Positions 19,793 to 29,262 of a stretch of DNA of 64,000 bases are shown here, in pieces. The DNA is taken from contig BSBM01000007.1 of NCBI GenBank assembly GCA_027924585.1, forward strand, positions 9,081,501 through 9,145,500, given 5' to 3'. The stretch's first letter is position 1; each line of letters opens with the position of its first letter. The DNA comes from Larix kaempferi (lineage: Eukaryota > Streptophyta > Pinopsida > Pinales > Pinaceae). The position numbers were made by a program, and so were the translations under genes. Below the pieces are notes generated by a model. The model was not told the DNA's origin. It ran no database searches and worked only from the letters and a program-made list of their open reading frames with translations.

Positions 19793-22465
19793 TTAATGAC
19801 CTGCCCCCATGCTATGTGCATGGGGTTTGTGATTGTGGATCACATATGTGTTGGTTTGAACGATGGGCTCATTGAGGTGTTGAGATAGAGATGATGGGGA
19901 AGGTTCAAAATGATTGATCATGCCCCCTATCCCGGGGTCGAGGTAACCTATTATGCCCCTTGACTCAGAGGTGTCAAGGTGGTGCTCTATGATAGCGAGA
20001 TCAAGGCCAGGCATTTCGGTATCTGACCAAGTAAAGACATCGGTGAATTCTTGGAACAGTTTTTTGTATTCTCCAATCTCGTGCTCACTGTGGGAGGCTC
20101 CTAATGTGATGGTATGAAGGGCACCAAGTGGATCAGATATGTCAATGTGGATGACAGGAGAAATATCGGCCATGGGATCCGTTAACCAGTCGACTTTAGT
20201 AGGAAGGGAAACTTTGGACTCAACCGCGGATTGTGTAGCGGTGGTTGATGAAGTCTCTTCCGGGAGGAAGTATGGACGATGGTGCATGTCTTCCCGGGGA
20301 TAATCAAGGGCAGTAGGAGCTTCTAGAATCTCTTCATCATTGCGGGAGCTTTGAGTGGTTAAATCAAGTGATGAGGTAGTGGTAGTCGAAGAGATCATGT
20401 AGATGGTATTAATCTCTCCCGATGAGGATGATGCGGGAGGGTAGATCTCCTCGATAGTAGGGGGTGTCGTCTCAAGGTCCAAATTGTTCATCTCGTAGAG
20501 AGCTGCTTTGTAATCTGGGATGTCAGGACAGTGATGGGAGTAGTGGCCGTAAATACCGCATATCGCACATGGGTGGTTGGTACGCAGTGATTTATCACGA
20601 GGCATGGGGTTTGGATCTAGTTTGACCACCGGGATGTTGGGGTCGTCGTCCAACATTTGCATGTGTTCCTGCAATGCAGGTAACTGTGGACACTGATGGG
20701 TTGGATGGCCTATCTCATCGCATAATGAGCATTTGGGGGGAGCTCGAAACACTGGTGGGGGTTTAACTACCTTAGGAGGTGGTATAGCAGTGTACGGTTG
20801 TGGACCTCTGCCCCCAGTGGGCTTAGCAAGAAGAGGGGGATTCGTTGACGTCGAAGCAAATGTGAGACCAGGAGAAGGTTTCGTTGATGACGGAGGGATT
20901 GCGACACCAGGAGGAGGTTGATTTGTGGTAACAATAAGTTGTATCGGTTGGAGGATGACGTTTGGTGTCGGCGGTGGAACGGGAGGTGAAATATACCACA
21001 CGGGTAATCCCAATGTTAACCCGGGTAGACTAAGGGTAGCCAAAACCGGGGCGCTTACTACCCCCGAAGGAGGAAATAGAAATGGGATGGTGTGGATGGG
21101 TGTAACACCGATGTGACTCGGTACCAATGGTGGTTGACTACCGGGTGTTTGTGCATTCTGTGAAAGAGTACAGAGATTTGCGACATGGGTCTCTGGTGAC
21201 GGTGGTGGAATGGCCTGGAATGTAGAGGTCATTGGTGTGTCTGAGTAGAGTCCGGGTCCCACAGAAGACACAAAGGAGGTAACTGCACTAGAAGCGGGTT
21301 GTTCAATCATGGGAAGAACATTTTCGGGTGCTGCCGGGGCATTGGGATCATAGTAGGTGAGTTGGTCGATTTTGACCACGCGTCCCTCATGGGGGAACAT
21401 CATGGTACGAAAAACGGAGGAGGCGACCGCTTTCATGGCGTACATGTAACTACGGCCAAGTAAAAGGTTATAATCGAGCTGGGCGTTAATGACCTCTATG
21501 TCAATGAGCACAGTTTTCCCACCCAATTGGACGGGGACCTTGGGTAGTAGACCTTGAGGTTGAGCTGACCGGCCGTCATAGGCCCGCAATGCAGTGGTGG
21601 ATTGCTGGAGAGTAGGGGATCCCAACTTCTGCCAAACAAATGTGGACATGACGCATGTGGAAGCACCCTCGTCGATGATACATCGATGGATGACAAGATT
21701 CCGAATAGAAACAGAAACTTGGACTGCTATGGTGGAAGGCAGATGTGGTTCGAACTGGTCCAAATCAAAGGTCATCAATTTCGAATCATTTGGGTCAATC
21801 GCCCCAATGGCGGAAAGTAAAGTCTTGCGCTGCGTAGGACAGTTTTTTAAGACTTCTAACGCAGACATGGCTGCGGGAGATTGATCTAGGTCATCTACGA
21901 TGTTGTAATTTGATGCAGCCTGTGCATTGGGGTTGTTGTTGATACGACGGAGAGGGAAACGAGGTGCTTTAGAGGCACCATCGAGTGGAAGAGGTGGTAT
22001 CCGTAATGTCTGATCGGTGGGATTAGCGTTAGTATCCTTGTCGGCGGGGGTAGCCTCGGAGGTGGGACCATACTGGTTCCGTCGGGTTTGGATGTTGACG
22101 TCGGCAGTGGACATCATCAATAAGTGGTGAGTGCCTGAATCAAACATGGGTTGATCAGGAGCGGCGTAAGTGATTTGCTGTGGTTGCACGTTGCCCTGTG
22201 GGGGGGCTAACGGCTGAGTGTTCACCACTCCTTGTGTTGGGAAAGGGTTTTGTAGCACCAAAGGCTGTTGTTGAGGTGGTGGAGGGTTGGGTGGCAGCTG
22301 AGGAGCCGCCTGCCCTTGACGATGGGCGTCATCTGTCCATAGTTGTCGAGCTCGCTCCAGATGTGGGCAAGCGTGGGTATAGTAGCCATAGACACCGCAA
22401 ATGGAACAAGGATGGTTTGTTCGTAGATTAGCATTTTTGGCTTGCTTAGGTGGCCGATTAGGATT
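19793..22465 (-). CDS. H2 protease and zinc-knuckle region, downstream of the amber codon
   Basis: Continues in the gag frame after the TAG at 22466-22468. Domains in order on the minus strand: CCHC knuckle (CSICGVYGYYTHAC) near 22400; retropepsin-like domain near 21.7 kb with IIDEGASTCVM (Asp-Glu-Gly at the active-site position) and a downstream LLLGRSYMYAM motif; a long Pro-rich linker; two further CCHC knuckles (CSLCDEIGHPTHQC and CAICGIYGHYSHHC) near 20.7 and 20.55 kb; an acidic stretch; and the conserved pre-RT segment (FTDVFTWSDTEMPGLD). The frame stops 75 residues later without any RT. The 822-residue open frame from 22261 has no ATG start, which fits expression as a gag fusion by readthrough. 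Confidence 0.85.
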   Translation of the reverse strand, partial: NPNRPPKQAKNANLRTNHPCSICGVYGYYTHACPHLERARQLWTDDAHRQGQAAPQLPPNPPPPQQQPLVLQNPFPTQGVVNTQPLAPPQGNVQPQQITYAAPDQPMFDSGTHHLLMMSTADVNIQTRRNQYGPTSEATPADKDTNANPTDQTLRIPPLPLDGASKAPRFPLRRINNNPNAQAASNYNIVDDLDQSPAAMSALEVLKNCPTQRKTLLSAIGAIDPNDSKLMTFDLDQFEPHLPSTIAVQVSVSIRNLVIHRCIIDEGASTCVMSTFVWQKLGSPTLQQSTTALRAYDGRSAQPQGLLPKVPVQLGGKTVLIDIEVINAQLDYNLLLGRSYMYAMKAVASSVFRTMMFPHEGRVVKIDQLTYYDPNAPAAPENVLPMIEQPASSAVTSFVSSVGPGLYSDTPMTSTFQAIPPPSPETHVANLCTLSQNAQTPGSQPPLVPSHIGVTPIHTIPFLFPPSGVVSAPVLATLSLPGLTLGLPVWYISPPVPPPTPNVILQPIQLIVTTNQPPPGVAIPPSSTKPSPGLTFASTSTNPPLLAKPTGGRGPQPYTAIPPPKVVKPPPVFRAPPKCSLCDEIGHPTHQCPQLPALQEHMQMLDDDPNIPVVKLDPNPMPRDKSLRTNHPCAICGIYGHYSHHCPDIPDYKAALYEMNNLDLETTPPTIEEIYPPASSSSGEINTIYMISSTTTTSSLDLTTQSSRNDEEILEAPTALDYPREDMHHRPYFLPEETSSTTATQSAVESKVSLPTKVDWLTDPMADISPVIHIDISDPLGALHTITLGASHSEHEIGEYKKLFQEFTDVFTWSDTEMPGLDLAIIEHHLDTSESRGIIGYLDPGIGGMINHFEPSPSSLSQHLNEPIVQTNTYVIHNHKPHAHSMGAGH

Positions 22466-24247
22466 CTAATGAGCAGGCGCCGCGTTATTGTTTTGCGGAG
22501 GATGGGTAGGTTGTGGAGCTTGGTTATGGTTTTGGTTGTTTCCACGGTTACGTCCTCTTCCGCGGTTTGGTTGCCCACCCTGGTTGCGTTGGTTATTTTG
22601 GTATTGTGGCTGATGTTGTTGTGTGTACACATGCCCTTGAGCATTGGGGGGATTCTGAGGAGCCGCAGGTGCGGGAGCAGGTTGCGGTGGGTAGTATGCA
22701 GGTGGGGCTGGAGGTGGTCCAGTTGCCTGTTGGGGTTGTTGGTACCCCTGAGCTATTGGATGTTGTAGATTAGATGGTGCAGTTTGCTGTGGGTACTGCA
22801 ACGGTTGTGGTGAGAACTGAATGGGGTTCTGTGTAGTAGGTTGAGCATAGTATGTAGGAGGTACATACGCTGATGGCGTTTGCCCATAACAATGTTGTGG
22901 ACAAGAGGGTCCATGAATGTGATGGGTCTGGTTTGTTGGAGCATAAGAAGTTGTTGCTCCGGAACTGGATGTAGCCCTAGAGAGGTCTGGGGCGGGCATG
23001 GTGCTCACCATGCTGAAAGGTTTAGGTTGCGGGGTGATTTGGCCAATGATGCCATCAGCGGCATGTGATGCCCCCGGTGCGTCACCACGTGAAGAGTCAC
23101 CTCGTGGGGCGTCAGGTATGATTGTGTATAGATAACCTGATTGGGCGTATATGAGATCAAACTGTTGGGCCTTGAGGATGGCCTCCTCTTCAGACTGGGG
23201 TCTTTCAGATGCCACATCCTTCGCAATGAGAGGGAGGAGGGATTTTAGGAACCAATCTAAGAAGATACGGTTGTCTAATTTGATTTTGCAGAGGCTTCGG
23301 CGGCGACGCCACTCATGAATGTGGTCCGTGATGTGGGTGGCCGTATTCTGTCTGCAAGACAGTAGGATCTCGACGCCCGCATCGTAGCGGACAGGTAATT
23401 GGAAGAATTGTAGGAAAGTCGAGGCAAGGGAGGTAAATGTGGCATGCGTCCCATGGGGCTGCTCGATATACCATTTGGCTGCGGAGCCAGTGAAGGTGCG
23501 TTGTAAAAGCCGGAGGCGGATTGAGTCGTCCACTATGGAGTTGGAGGAACACCATAAATGGAAGGACATGACATGGTTCTGGGGGTCTTCCCCTGCCTTA
23601 CCCTCAAACTTAGGGATGTCAGAGGGAAGTTTGGTGGGCATATGGGGCCACGTAGGATCATGTCTGATGGGGTCATTTGTTAGCCTAGCTAAGTCTGGCA
23701 GGTTCAGACTCGCCATGTATGGTAGGCTAGCAGGTGTGGTAACTGGGGCGGGGACATGCCTAGCCATTGTGGTATGGTGTAGGGGTCCAGTAGCGCCTAA
23801 AGGTACGCTAGGTATGGAAGGTATGTGCCCTCCCATAGGTGTGGGCTGGTATGGGTTAGCGCTTCCAAGTGCAACATGGGTTACACTTGGGTTAGGAATT
23901 GCACCAGGGATTCTTGGGATAGCACTCCCAAGTGCAACATGGGTTGCACTTGGGTTGGGAATCATACTAGGGATTCCTGGGATGGGGTTTGTGGAAACCA
24001 AAGGGGGTATGACCCCCATGTTGGGTATACCCATGACAGGTGGTGGCCCTGTGTTAGGAATTCCTAAATGTGGAGTGTTACCCATATTGGGCATACCCAG
24101 GGGGGTAGTTGTTTCCATGGATGATACTACAGCAGAAGGGTCTACGGATGTTTGACCTATGGTAGTTGTAAATAGTGGATCAAATGGTGTTCCAGACATA
24201 ATGGTGGTTGGTGGTAACTCTGTTGGGTTTTCGGATTCTACCTCCAA
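22466..24247 (-). CDS. gag: H2 gag polyprotein (first part)
   Basis: Capsid-type gag of the gypsy superfamily. Residues 1-190 are low complexity with peptide repeats (MGIPNMG-like, and a 20-residue unit ending THVALGSA occurring twice). The retrotransposon gag domain follows at about 205-390 (LPSDIPKFEGKAGEDPQNHV, WYIEQP, PVRYDAG, EWRRR), then a Gln/Pro-rich tail. The frame is open upstream to about 24452 without ATG; the first in-frame ATG is at 24199. Either that ATG, a non-AUG start or splicing is used. It ends at a TAG, after which the same frame stays open for about 890 codons, so the TAG is either a readthrough site or one recent mutation. Confidence 0.87.
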   Translation of the reverse strand: MEVESENPTELPPTTIMSGTPFDPLFTTTIGQTSVDPSAVVSSMETTTPLGMPNMGNTPHLGIPNTGPPPVMGIPNMGVIPPLVSTNPIPGIPSMIPNPSATHVALGSAIPRIPGAIPNPSVTHVALGSANPYQPTPMGGHIPSIPSVPLGATGPLHHTTMARHVPAPVTTPASLPYMASLNLPDLARLTNDPIRHDPTWPHMPTKLPSDIPKFEGKAGEDPQNHVMSFHLWCSSNSIVDDSIRLRLLQRTFTGSAAKWYIEQPHGTHATFTSLASTFLQFFQLPVRYDAGVEILLSCRQNTATHITDHIHEWRRRRSLCKIKLDNRIFLDWFLKSLLPLIAKDVASERPQSEEEAILKAQQFDLIYAQSGYLYTIIPDAPRGDSSRGDAPGASHAADGIIGQITPQPKPFSMVSTMPAPDLSRATSSSGATTSYAPTNQTHHIHGPSCPQHCYGQTPSAYVPPTYYAQPTTQNPIQFSPQPLQYPQQTAPSNLQHPIAQGYQQPQQATGPPPAPPAYYPPQPAPAPAAPQNPPNAQGHVYTQQHQPQYQNNQRNQGGQPNRGRGRNRGNNQNHNQAPQPTHPPQNNNAAPAH

Positions 24248-24452
24248 ATCAAAGGTGAAGTGAGGTATGTCAGAATCGGATGACTGTCTAATTGATTGAC
24301 GATGTGTCGAATCAAGGGATAAGGCTCTGCGTTCGTGACGTGGAGAGCCAAGTGGACTAAACTCTGGGAGTTCGCCCTGTAGACGACGAGAGCGTCTAAA
24401 ATTCTCAATGGTGATAAAATGTGTTTGGGTAAAAAATTTATTTAAGTATCAG

Positions 24453-26210
24453 GTGGTGATATATATAAAAGACTCAAAACCCTAATGCAACCAAGGGTGA
24501 AAGAAGGGGAGTGAAAAAAGAAGGCTCTCAGGCCAAAAATCAATCCTCAAAAAAGGCACTTATTCTAGCAGCTGTGCTACAATAAGTGGAGGAATGCAAC
24601 AAGTGGTCAGAATACCAACATGCAAGCGGCTCCTAGAAAAAATAGGTGTAACTAGACCACAGGTAGGTTGAAATCATGCAAACACCTAATCTAAAAGTAT
24701 TGTGACTCAAACAGACGATATCCTCTGCAAGGTGATGAAATCCAAGTCAGACAATATGAATGTTGAGATAACGGCTAGATATCCCCCTACCGGGAGGGAC
24801 ACCGGGTAATCAATCCTAAAGACAGGCTACTAGGATACTCCGTTCATGACGCGTCGAGAAAAGGTAAATCTGTCGTTTGGTCCTTTGATCGCAATATCCC
24901 AATACAGGGATATCCCGAGAACTGCGAATGGTAGCCCTTCGGTTACTGAATGGATTTCGGTATTCCACTCAGGCTTCCGGAACCATCCTCGCGACTTCAA
25001 CCCTCCTAAGGGAGAGGCCTTCCCACAAACCGGTTGTGACCGCGCCAAAAAGTACTAAGAGATTTTATCTCCCTAATTGGACAACTTCTATGTCTCAGAT
25101 GTAAGACCTGAGGGGTGTTATTGGAACACCTATCCCCCCAATACTACCTAGCTACAAGAATTCTTTTAGTGTTCCCCAAGTGGGGTTAAAAGTGTGTTCA
25201 AATTAGGGTACATTTTAAGGCTTAGTTCAATTAAGTGATCGTGTGAGTGCACGTGAGGTGTTGTAAACTGAACTTGAAAAAATTAAATGCTTTACAGGAA
25301 ATTTTCAAAAAATAAAGGATTTTTCGAAAATAAAAGGCAAATATTTATGACTTTTTTCACTAAAAGGAATTTAAATGCCTTTTAAAAAATAGCTCAAAAA
25401 ACAAAGGATTTCTTGGATTATGAAAGCAAATAATAGACTTCTTTTTTAAAAGAAATAAATGGATTTCTTCGTTTCAAGAAAAAATTGCTAAGGGCAAGAT
25501 TTTTAAAGAAGTAAACAGGAAAAAATTTGAATCTAGATGAAAATGCAAAATGAGTCTTTCTTTCACTTTCTTGAAAATTTTTAAAAAGATTTCTAGAGAT
25601 GCACTTTAAATAGTAAATTTTTTTTCAAAGCTATCAAATATGCAGAATTTAATACTGTAAAAAATGTGCTATGGGCAGAAAGTACAGTAATTTTTTTTTT
25701 CAAAATCGGGATGGCCGAATGAAAAATTCAGCCGCGCGGGTTTTGACAGAAAAGCCGCGATGGACCGCGCGGGTTTTGGTCGCACAGTCGCGCTGGACCG
25801 CGCGGGTTTTGGCCGCACAGTCGCGATGGACCGCGCGGGTTTTAACCGCACAGTCGCGATGAGCAGCGCGGAAATCGGCCGCGACGCCACGGTGTGCAGC
25901 GCGGAAAAAAGCATAAAGGTCGCGATGGACCGCGCGACTGTATGGCAAAAAGCCGCGATGGACTGCGCGGAAGAACGTAGAAAAGTCGCGATGGACCGCG
26001 TGACTGTCTGGAAAAAAACCGCGATGCGGAAGCCGTGCACGGAAACCGAGAAACGAACCCGAAAATTGAAAATTTTGGGCTGTTTATGGGGCCAAAACTC
26101 AGAGCAGCAATGGATCTGCTGTCTAAGATGGCAGATCTATGGATCTAAAGGTTAAAAACTCATAAAAAACTAAGATTAAAGGCAAAACTAGAGATCTATA
26201 GTTCAAACCA
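24453..26210 (-). other. H2 leader (5' UTR)
   Basis: About 1.75 kb between primer site and gag. It is AT-rich at 25200-25660, carries a GC-rich tandem repeat (listed separately) and a TATA-like TATATATATC on the minus strand near 24465. No convincing coding region is present. Confidence 0.6.
25728..26035 (-). repeat. CpG-rich 33-bp tandem repeat in H2 leader (9-10 copies)
   Basis: Degenerate 33-bp units on the + strand built on CGCGATGGACCGCGCGG followed by GTTTTGGCCGCACAGT. CCGCGCGG is a perfect palindrome and is repeated. Spacing is a multiple of 3, so open frames exist on both strands (11-residue periods), but no coding evidence exists. CpG density is far above the flanking AT-rich leader. 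Confidence 0.85.
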
Positions 26211-26211
26211 A

Positions 26212-26224
26212 AGCGGAGTCGCCA
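26212..26224 (-). other. H2 primer-binding site (tRNA-Arg)
   Basis: On the minus strand TGGCGACTCCGCT lies four bases after the 5' LTR end. It is complementary to the 3' end of plant tRNA-Arg (ACG type), the primer known for Ogre/Tat elements. Confidence 0.82.
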
Positions 26225-26228
26225 AAAC

Positions 26229-26948
26229 TGTTAGCCCGGTTTTGCAACCAGGCTTAGTGCTATGGGCACCTGCTAACTAGTAGCAGCAGTTTCAATGGAA
26301 ATAAATAACAATAAACTAATTAAACAAGACTATTCATGGATCTAAGCAAAGATATTAAACAAATAACAAAAATAATTTAAAATCAAGAACAAGAACATAT
26401 AAAATAAAGAATTTGTATTGAAAGAATGGTGCAAGCAAGTGCTTGCGGAATGAATACCTCTAATGGTGAGGTTGAATAGCTCCAAGGATAAGCAACTCCA
26501 ATCTCTAATGGTCTCTTCTCCAATGTGGTTTGCAATGGCTAAAATGCTCAAGGGAGATTTCAGCAACATAAGGATGAGATAATGGATGGATGTGAAATGA
26601 GGAGCCCCTACCACCTTTTTATAGGTTTTGGTGGTGGGAAATACCATTTGTGGTTTTGTGGAAACCAAATGGTATTGACCAACATGGTTTAGGTACTTTT
26701 CCCTCCTTTTTCCTTTTGGAATAAAAATAATATTTTAATTCCCTTTTTAATATTTTTGGGAATTTGGACCCTTTTTGAGGGTTTTTTATGCTTTTTTGGG
26801 AAAAATAATCTTTTTTAATGGAAAAAGGGGTGTACTCAGGTCTTTTGGTGACCTTTTGTTGGTTTCAGAGGCTCTGATGGTGAAAAAGTGGATAAATGGG
26901 TCATGTGAATAGGGAAATGAGCTAGTGAGCACTTTTTGGGTGTTAACA
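26229..26948 (-). repeat. H2 5' LTR (720 bp)
   Basis: Pairs with 16718-17437. About eight differences in 720 bp are visible, several of them G/A or C/T. Confidence 0.95.
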
Positions 26949-28067
26949 TGAACCTAGACAGGAGGTATGGTGTACAAGTTGTAAAGGAGAAGGTCATGAC
27001 CACGAGCATTGCCCTCTATTCCGCGACTATATTAACAGTGGTGCGCCTAACCCATTAAATCAGAATCAGGCCACATGGTGTGAAATTTGCAGAACCACAG
27101 GACACAGACCTGAAGACTGTTACCTCATCCAGAAATATGTGAAAACTCCTAAGAATTTATACTGCAATTTCTGTAAATCAGTTGGACATGATGAATCCAA
27201 CTGCCGTGCATATGAATTAATGAATGAAAGAAAAAGGGATATGGAGTCAATGCGAGGCGCTGGCTTGTACCGTGTACAAGAAGAAACCCAGCCGAAACAA
27301 GAAAATGCACAATATGACTAAGGAGGATACAGAGGTCGTGGTGGGGGATACCGCGGCAGTGGAAGAAATGCTGGTATGGCACAAGGAAGGGCCGCGGCCA
27401 AGTCATTTGTTATAACTGTGGCCAACCCGGGCACGTATCTAGAGATTGTGTTAACCCATGCAATACGTGCAACTATTGTAAATCATTTGAGCATGTCATT
27501 GAAGGTTTCCCAGTATTAGAGGTGGAAATGCAGAAGAGAAGATGAATAGAGGCTCCAAATCCAAACGTCTAGTGGATCATAGAAGAGAATAGACCAGTGG
27601 ATCCGAGCATCAATGTGGTCATGTGCAGTGGCGCTGAGACAGGCCGCGACAGAGGAGCAGAAGCTTCAACATTAGGGGAAGCACATATGAAGAAGGATCC
27701 CCTTGAAACAGTATGGATAAGGAAAGCTACAGGAAAAGCACCCCCTCTTAGCCTACAAAAGAACAAGGAGATCTTCATTGATGCACGGGATGCCTTTAGA
27801 GAACCAGTAGATAAGCCATCAAGGATCCCACTGCGTAGTGAAACACCGCATGTTGAATACATGCCGGCTCCGTATGACAAAACCAGTACAGCGACAGATG
27901 TCAATACTTCGGTTGCGCAGTTCTTGCGAAGCTGCATGAAGTTACTAAAAAGCGAAAAATCCATAGTAGAGGTCCATAAGCTTATCAGCCAGTATGAACC
28001 TCAGATTGCAACAGAGACTCCAGATAGCGCTGTACATCATATAAGGAAGCACAAAAGAACAGGCTGA
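26949..28067 (+). pseudogene. TatA gag C-terminal part with four zinc knuckles
   Basis: Resumes the frame cut by H2. Four complete CCHC knuckles follow each other: CTSCKGEGHDHEHC, CEICRTTGHRPEDC, CNFCKSVGHDESNC and, after a frameshift between 27321 and 27390, CYNCGQPGHVSRDC. A degenerate fifth, Cys-rich stretch comes next. An RGG-like Gly/Arg segment lies between knuckles three and four. Beyond are 150 residues of linker. Stops: TAA 27319, TGA 27543, TAG 27570, TGA 28065. Most plant gypsy gag proteins carry one or two knuckles, so this is an expanded nucleic-acid-binding region. Confidence 0.82.
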
Positions 28068-29260
28068 GAGATGAGGCTTACTGCGTAGATAGGAGATTTT
28101 GAAATGGATGAAGTCATCCTTGATCTGGGATCAGAAGTGAATGTCTTGACTAAGCAGACATGGTAGCAGATGGGTCGACCAAAGTTACTCTAGTCACCTA
28201 TCCAGTTACGAATGGCTAATCAGGAGAAGGTCATACCTTTTGGCCGCTTAGCTAATGTAGTAGTTGACATTGACGGAGTACAGAGTCATGCAGACTTTGA
28301 GGTTATTGAAATTGTGTATGATAGTCAACGTTTTCCAGCAATATTGGGAATTGATTGGGCTATGGATAACTTGGCTATCATAAACTTGAAGACAAAGAAG
28401 ATGATCTTTGAATGGAAGCATCTTAGGGTCATCGCACCATTGGATCCTAAAGATGATGATAGATACAGTGAGCCGATTCAGGAGGAATCCCAAGCTCAAG
28501 ATTTAGACCGACTATACCAGCTGACCGCGAACAAGGAAGACTACATTAATCCTACTGCGGACGGTACGCTCAGCTGGCGATGTGACACTTCTTGTATCTC
28601 TGACTCGGATACAGGACTGGAGAATTGGAAAAGCCGCATGCATGAAGTATCAGCAAGAAGATGTGCGCAGGTTACAAAATCATTGCGCTGTATCGGAAAA
28701 GAGGTGAGTCCTATTCCCACATATGATGGTTCTGCTAATGTTTACAGTTTCATAAAGGAATATACTACAGCTATACCAGATGAGCATAGAATTCCATATT
28801 TAGATATAGCATTGCACGATACACCTTCCAGATGGTGGAATGCACATAAGAAAACATTGACCACTTGGGATCAATGCAGAACTAAGATGCAGATCTGATT
28901 CGCCGAAAAGGTTACTTTACCCTTTCAAAAGTATAATGGACAGACAGACCCTACTCAGCACATTGAAATCTGTTCAAAGGCATGGGTGGAAAGACCACTT
29001 ACAGAATGGGTACATTTATTTGTACATACATTGGATGCAGGTATCCCATAGAAATGGTACCTCGACCTGGAGTTGCGTAGTGAACTCACTTATTGGGAGA
29101 TGCTCGCTACGAACTTCCGGAAGGACTTCAGTTTTGAAGACGAGAATCCATTAATCCACGAAGCATTACAGCTAATCAAGAAGCACATATTCTAGGATGA
29201 CTACCATCATCAAAACATAACATTGCAGGAGTTTTTTTAGGACAGAGTGCATTCCTGCGA
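28068..29260 (+). pseudogene. TatA protease and capsid-like block
   Basis: The protease begins with MRLTA and an active-site motif DLGSEVNV (28109-28133; Asp-Leu-Gly-Ser) and has an ILGIDWA flap-side motif near 28345. After an acidic linker comes a block of about 150 residues (PTYDGSANVYSFI, PSRWWNAHKKTL, KYNGQTDPTQHI, WYLDLELR) that resembles a second gag/capsid fold. Stops: TAG 28086, 28164, 28191, TGA 28896, TAG 29049, 29193 and 29238. A frameshift near 29262 leads into the RT frame. The TAG at 28191 seems to replace Trp; the C on the opposite strand is again in CAG context. Confidence 0.75.
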
Positions 29261-29262
29261 CC

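Larger units (their letters stand above)
16718..26948 (-). mobile_element. Non-autonomous gag-protease gypsy element H2 nested in TatA
   Basis: Two 720-bp LTRs (16718-17437 and 26229-26948) with target duplication TGAAC (16713-16717 and 26949-26953). Read on the minus strand: 5' LTR, tRNA-Arg primer site, long leader with a CpG-rich tandem repeat, gag, an amber codon, protease with extra zinc knuckles, the first residues of the pre-RT region, then a 2.35-kb non-coding tail with tandem repeats, polypurine tract and 3' LTR. RT, RNase H and integrase are absent. I count about eight differences between the LTRs, so it is much younger than TatA. It needs enzymes supplied in trans. Confidence 0.93.

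Noticed and set aside
20733-21116. + strand Gly-rich frames opposite the H2 protease region
   Set aside because: They are antisense shadows of the Pro-rich linker encoded on the minus strand.
25671-26155. Open frames on both strands through the CpG-rich block
   Set aside because: The 33-bp period keeps all frames open; the peptides are 11-residue repeats of a DNA tandem repeat without coding evidence.
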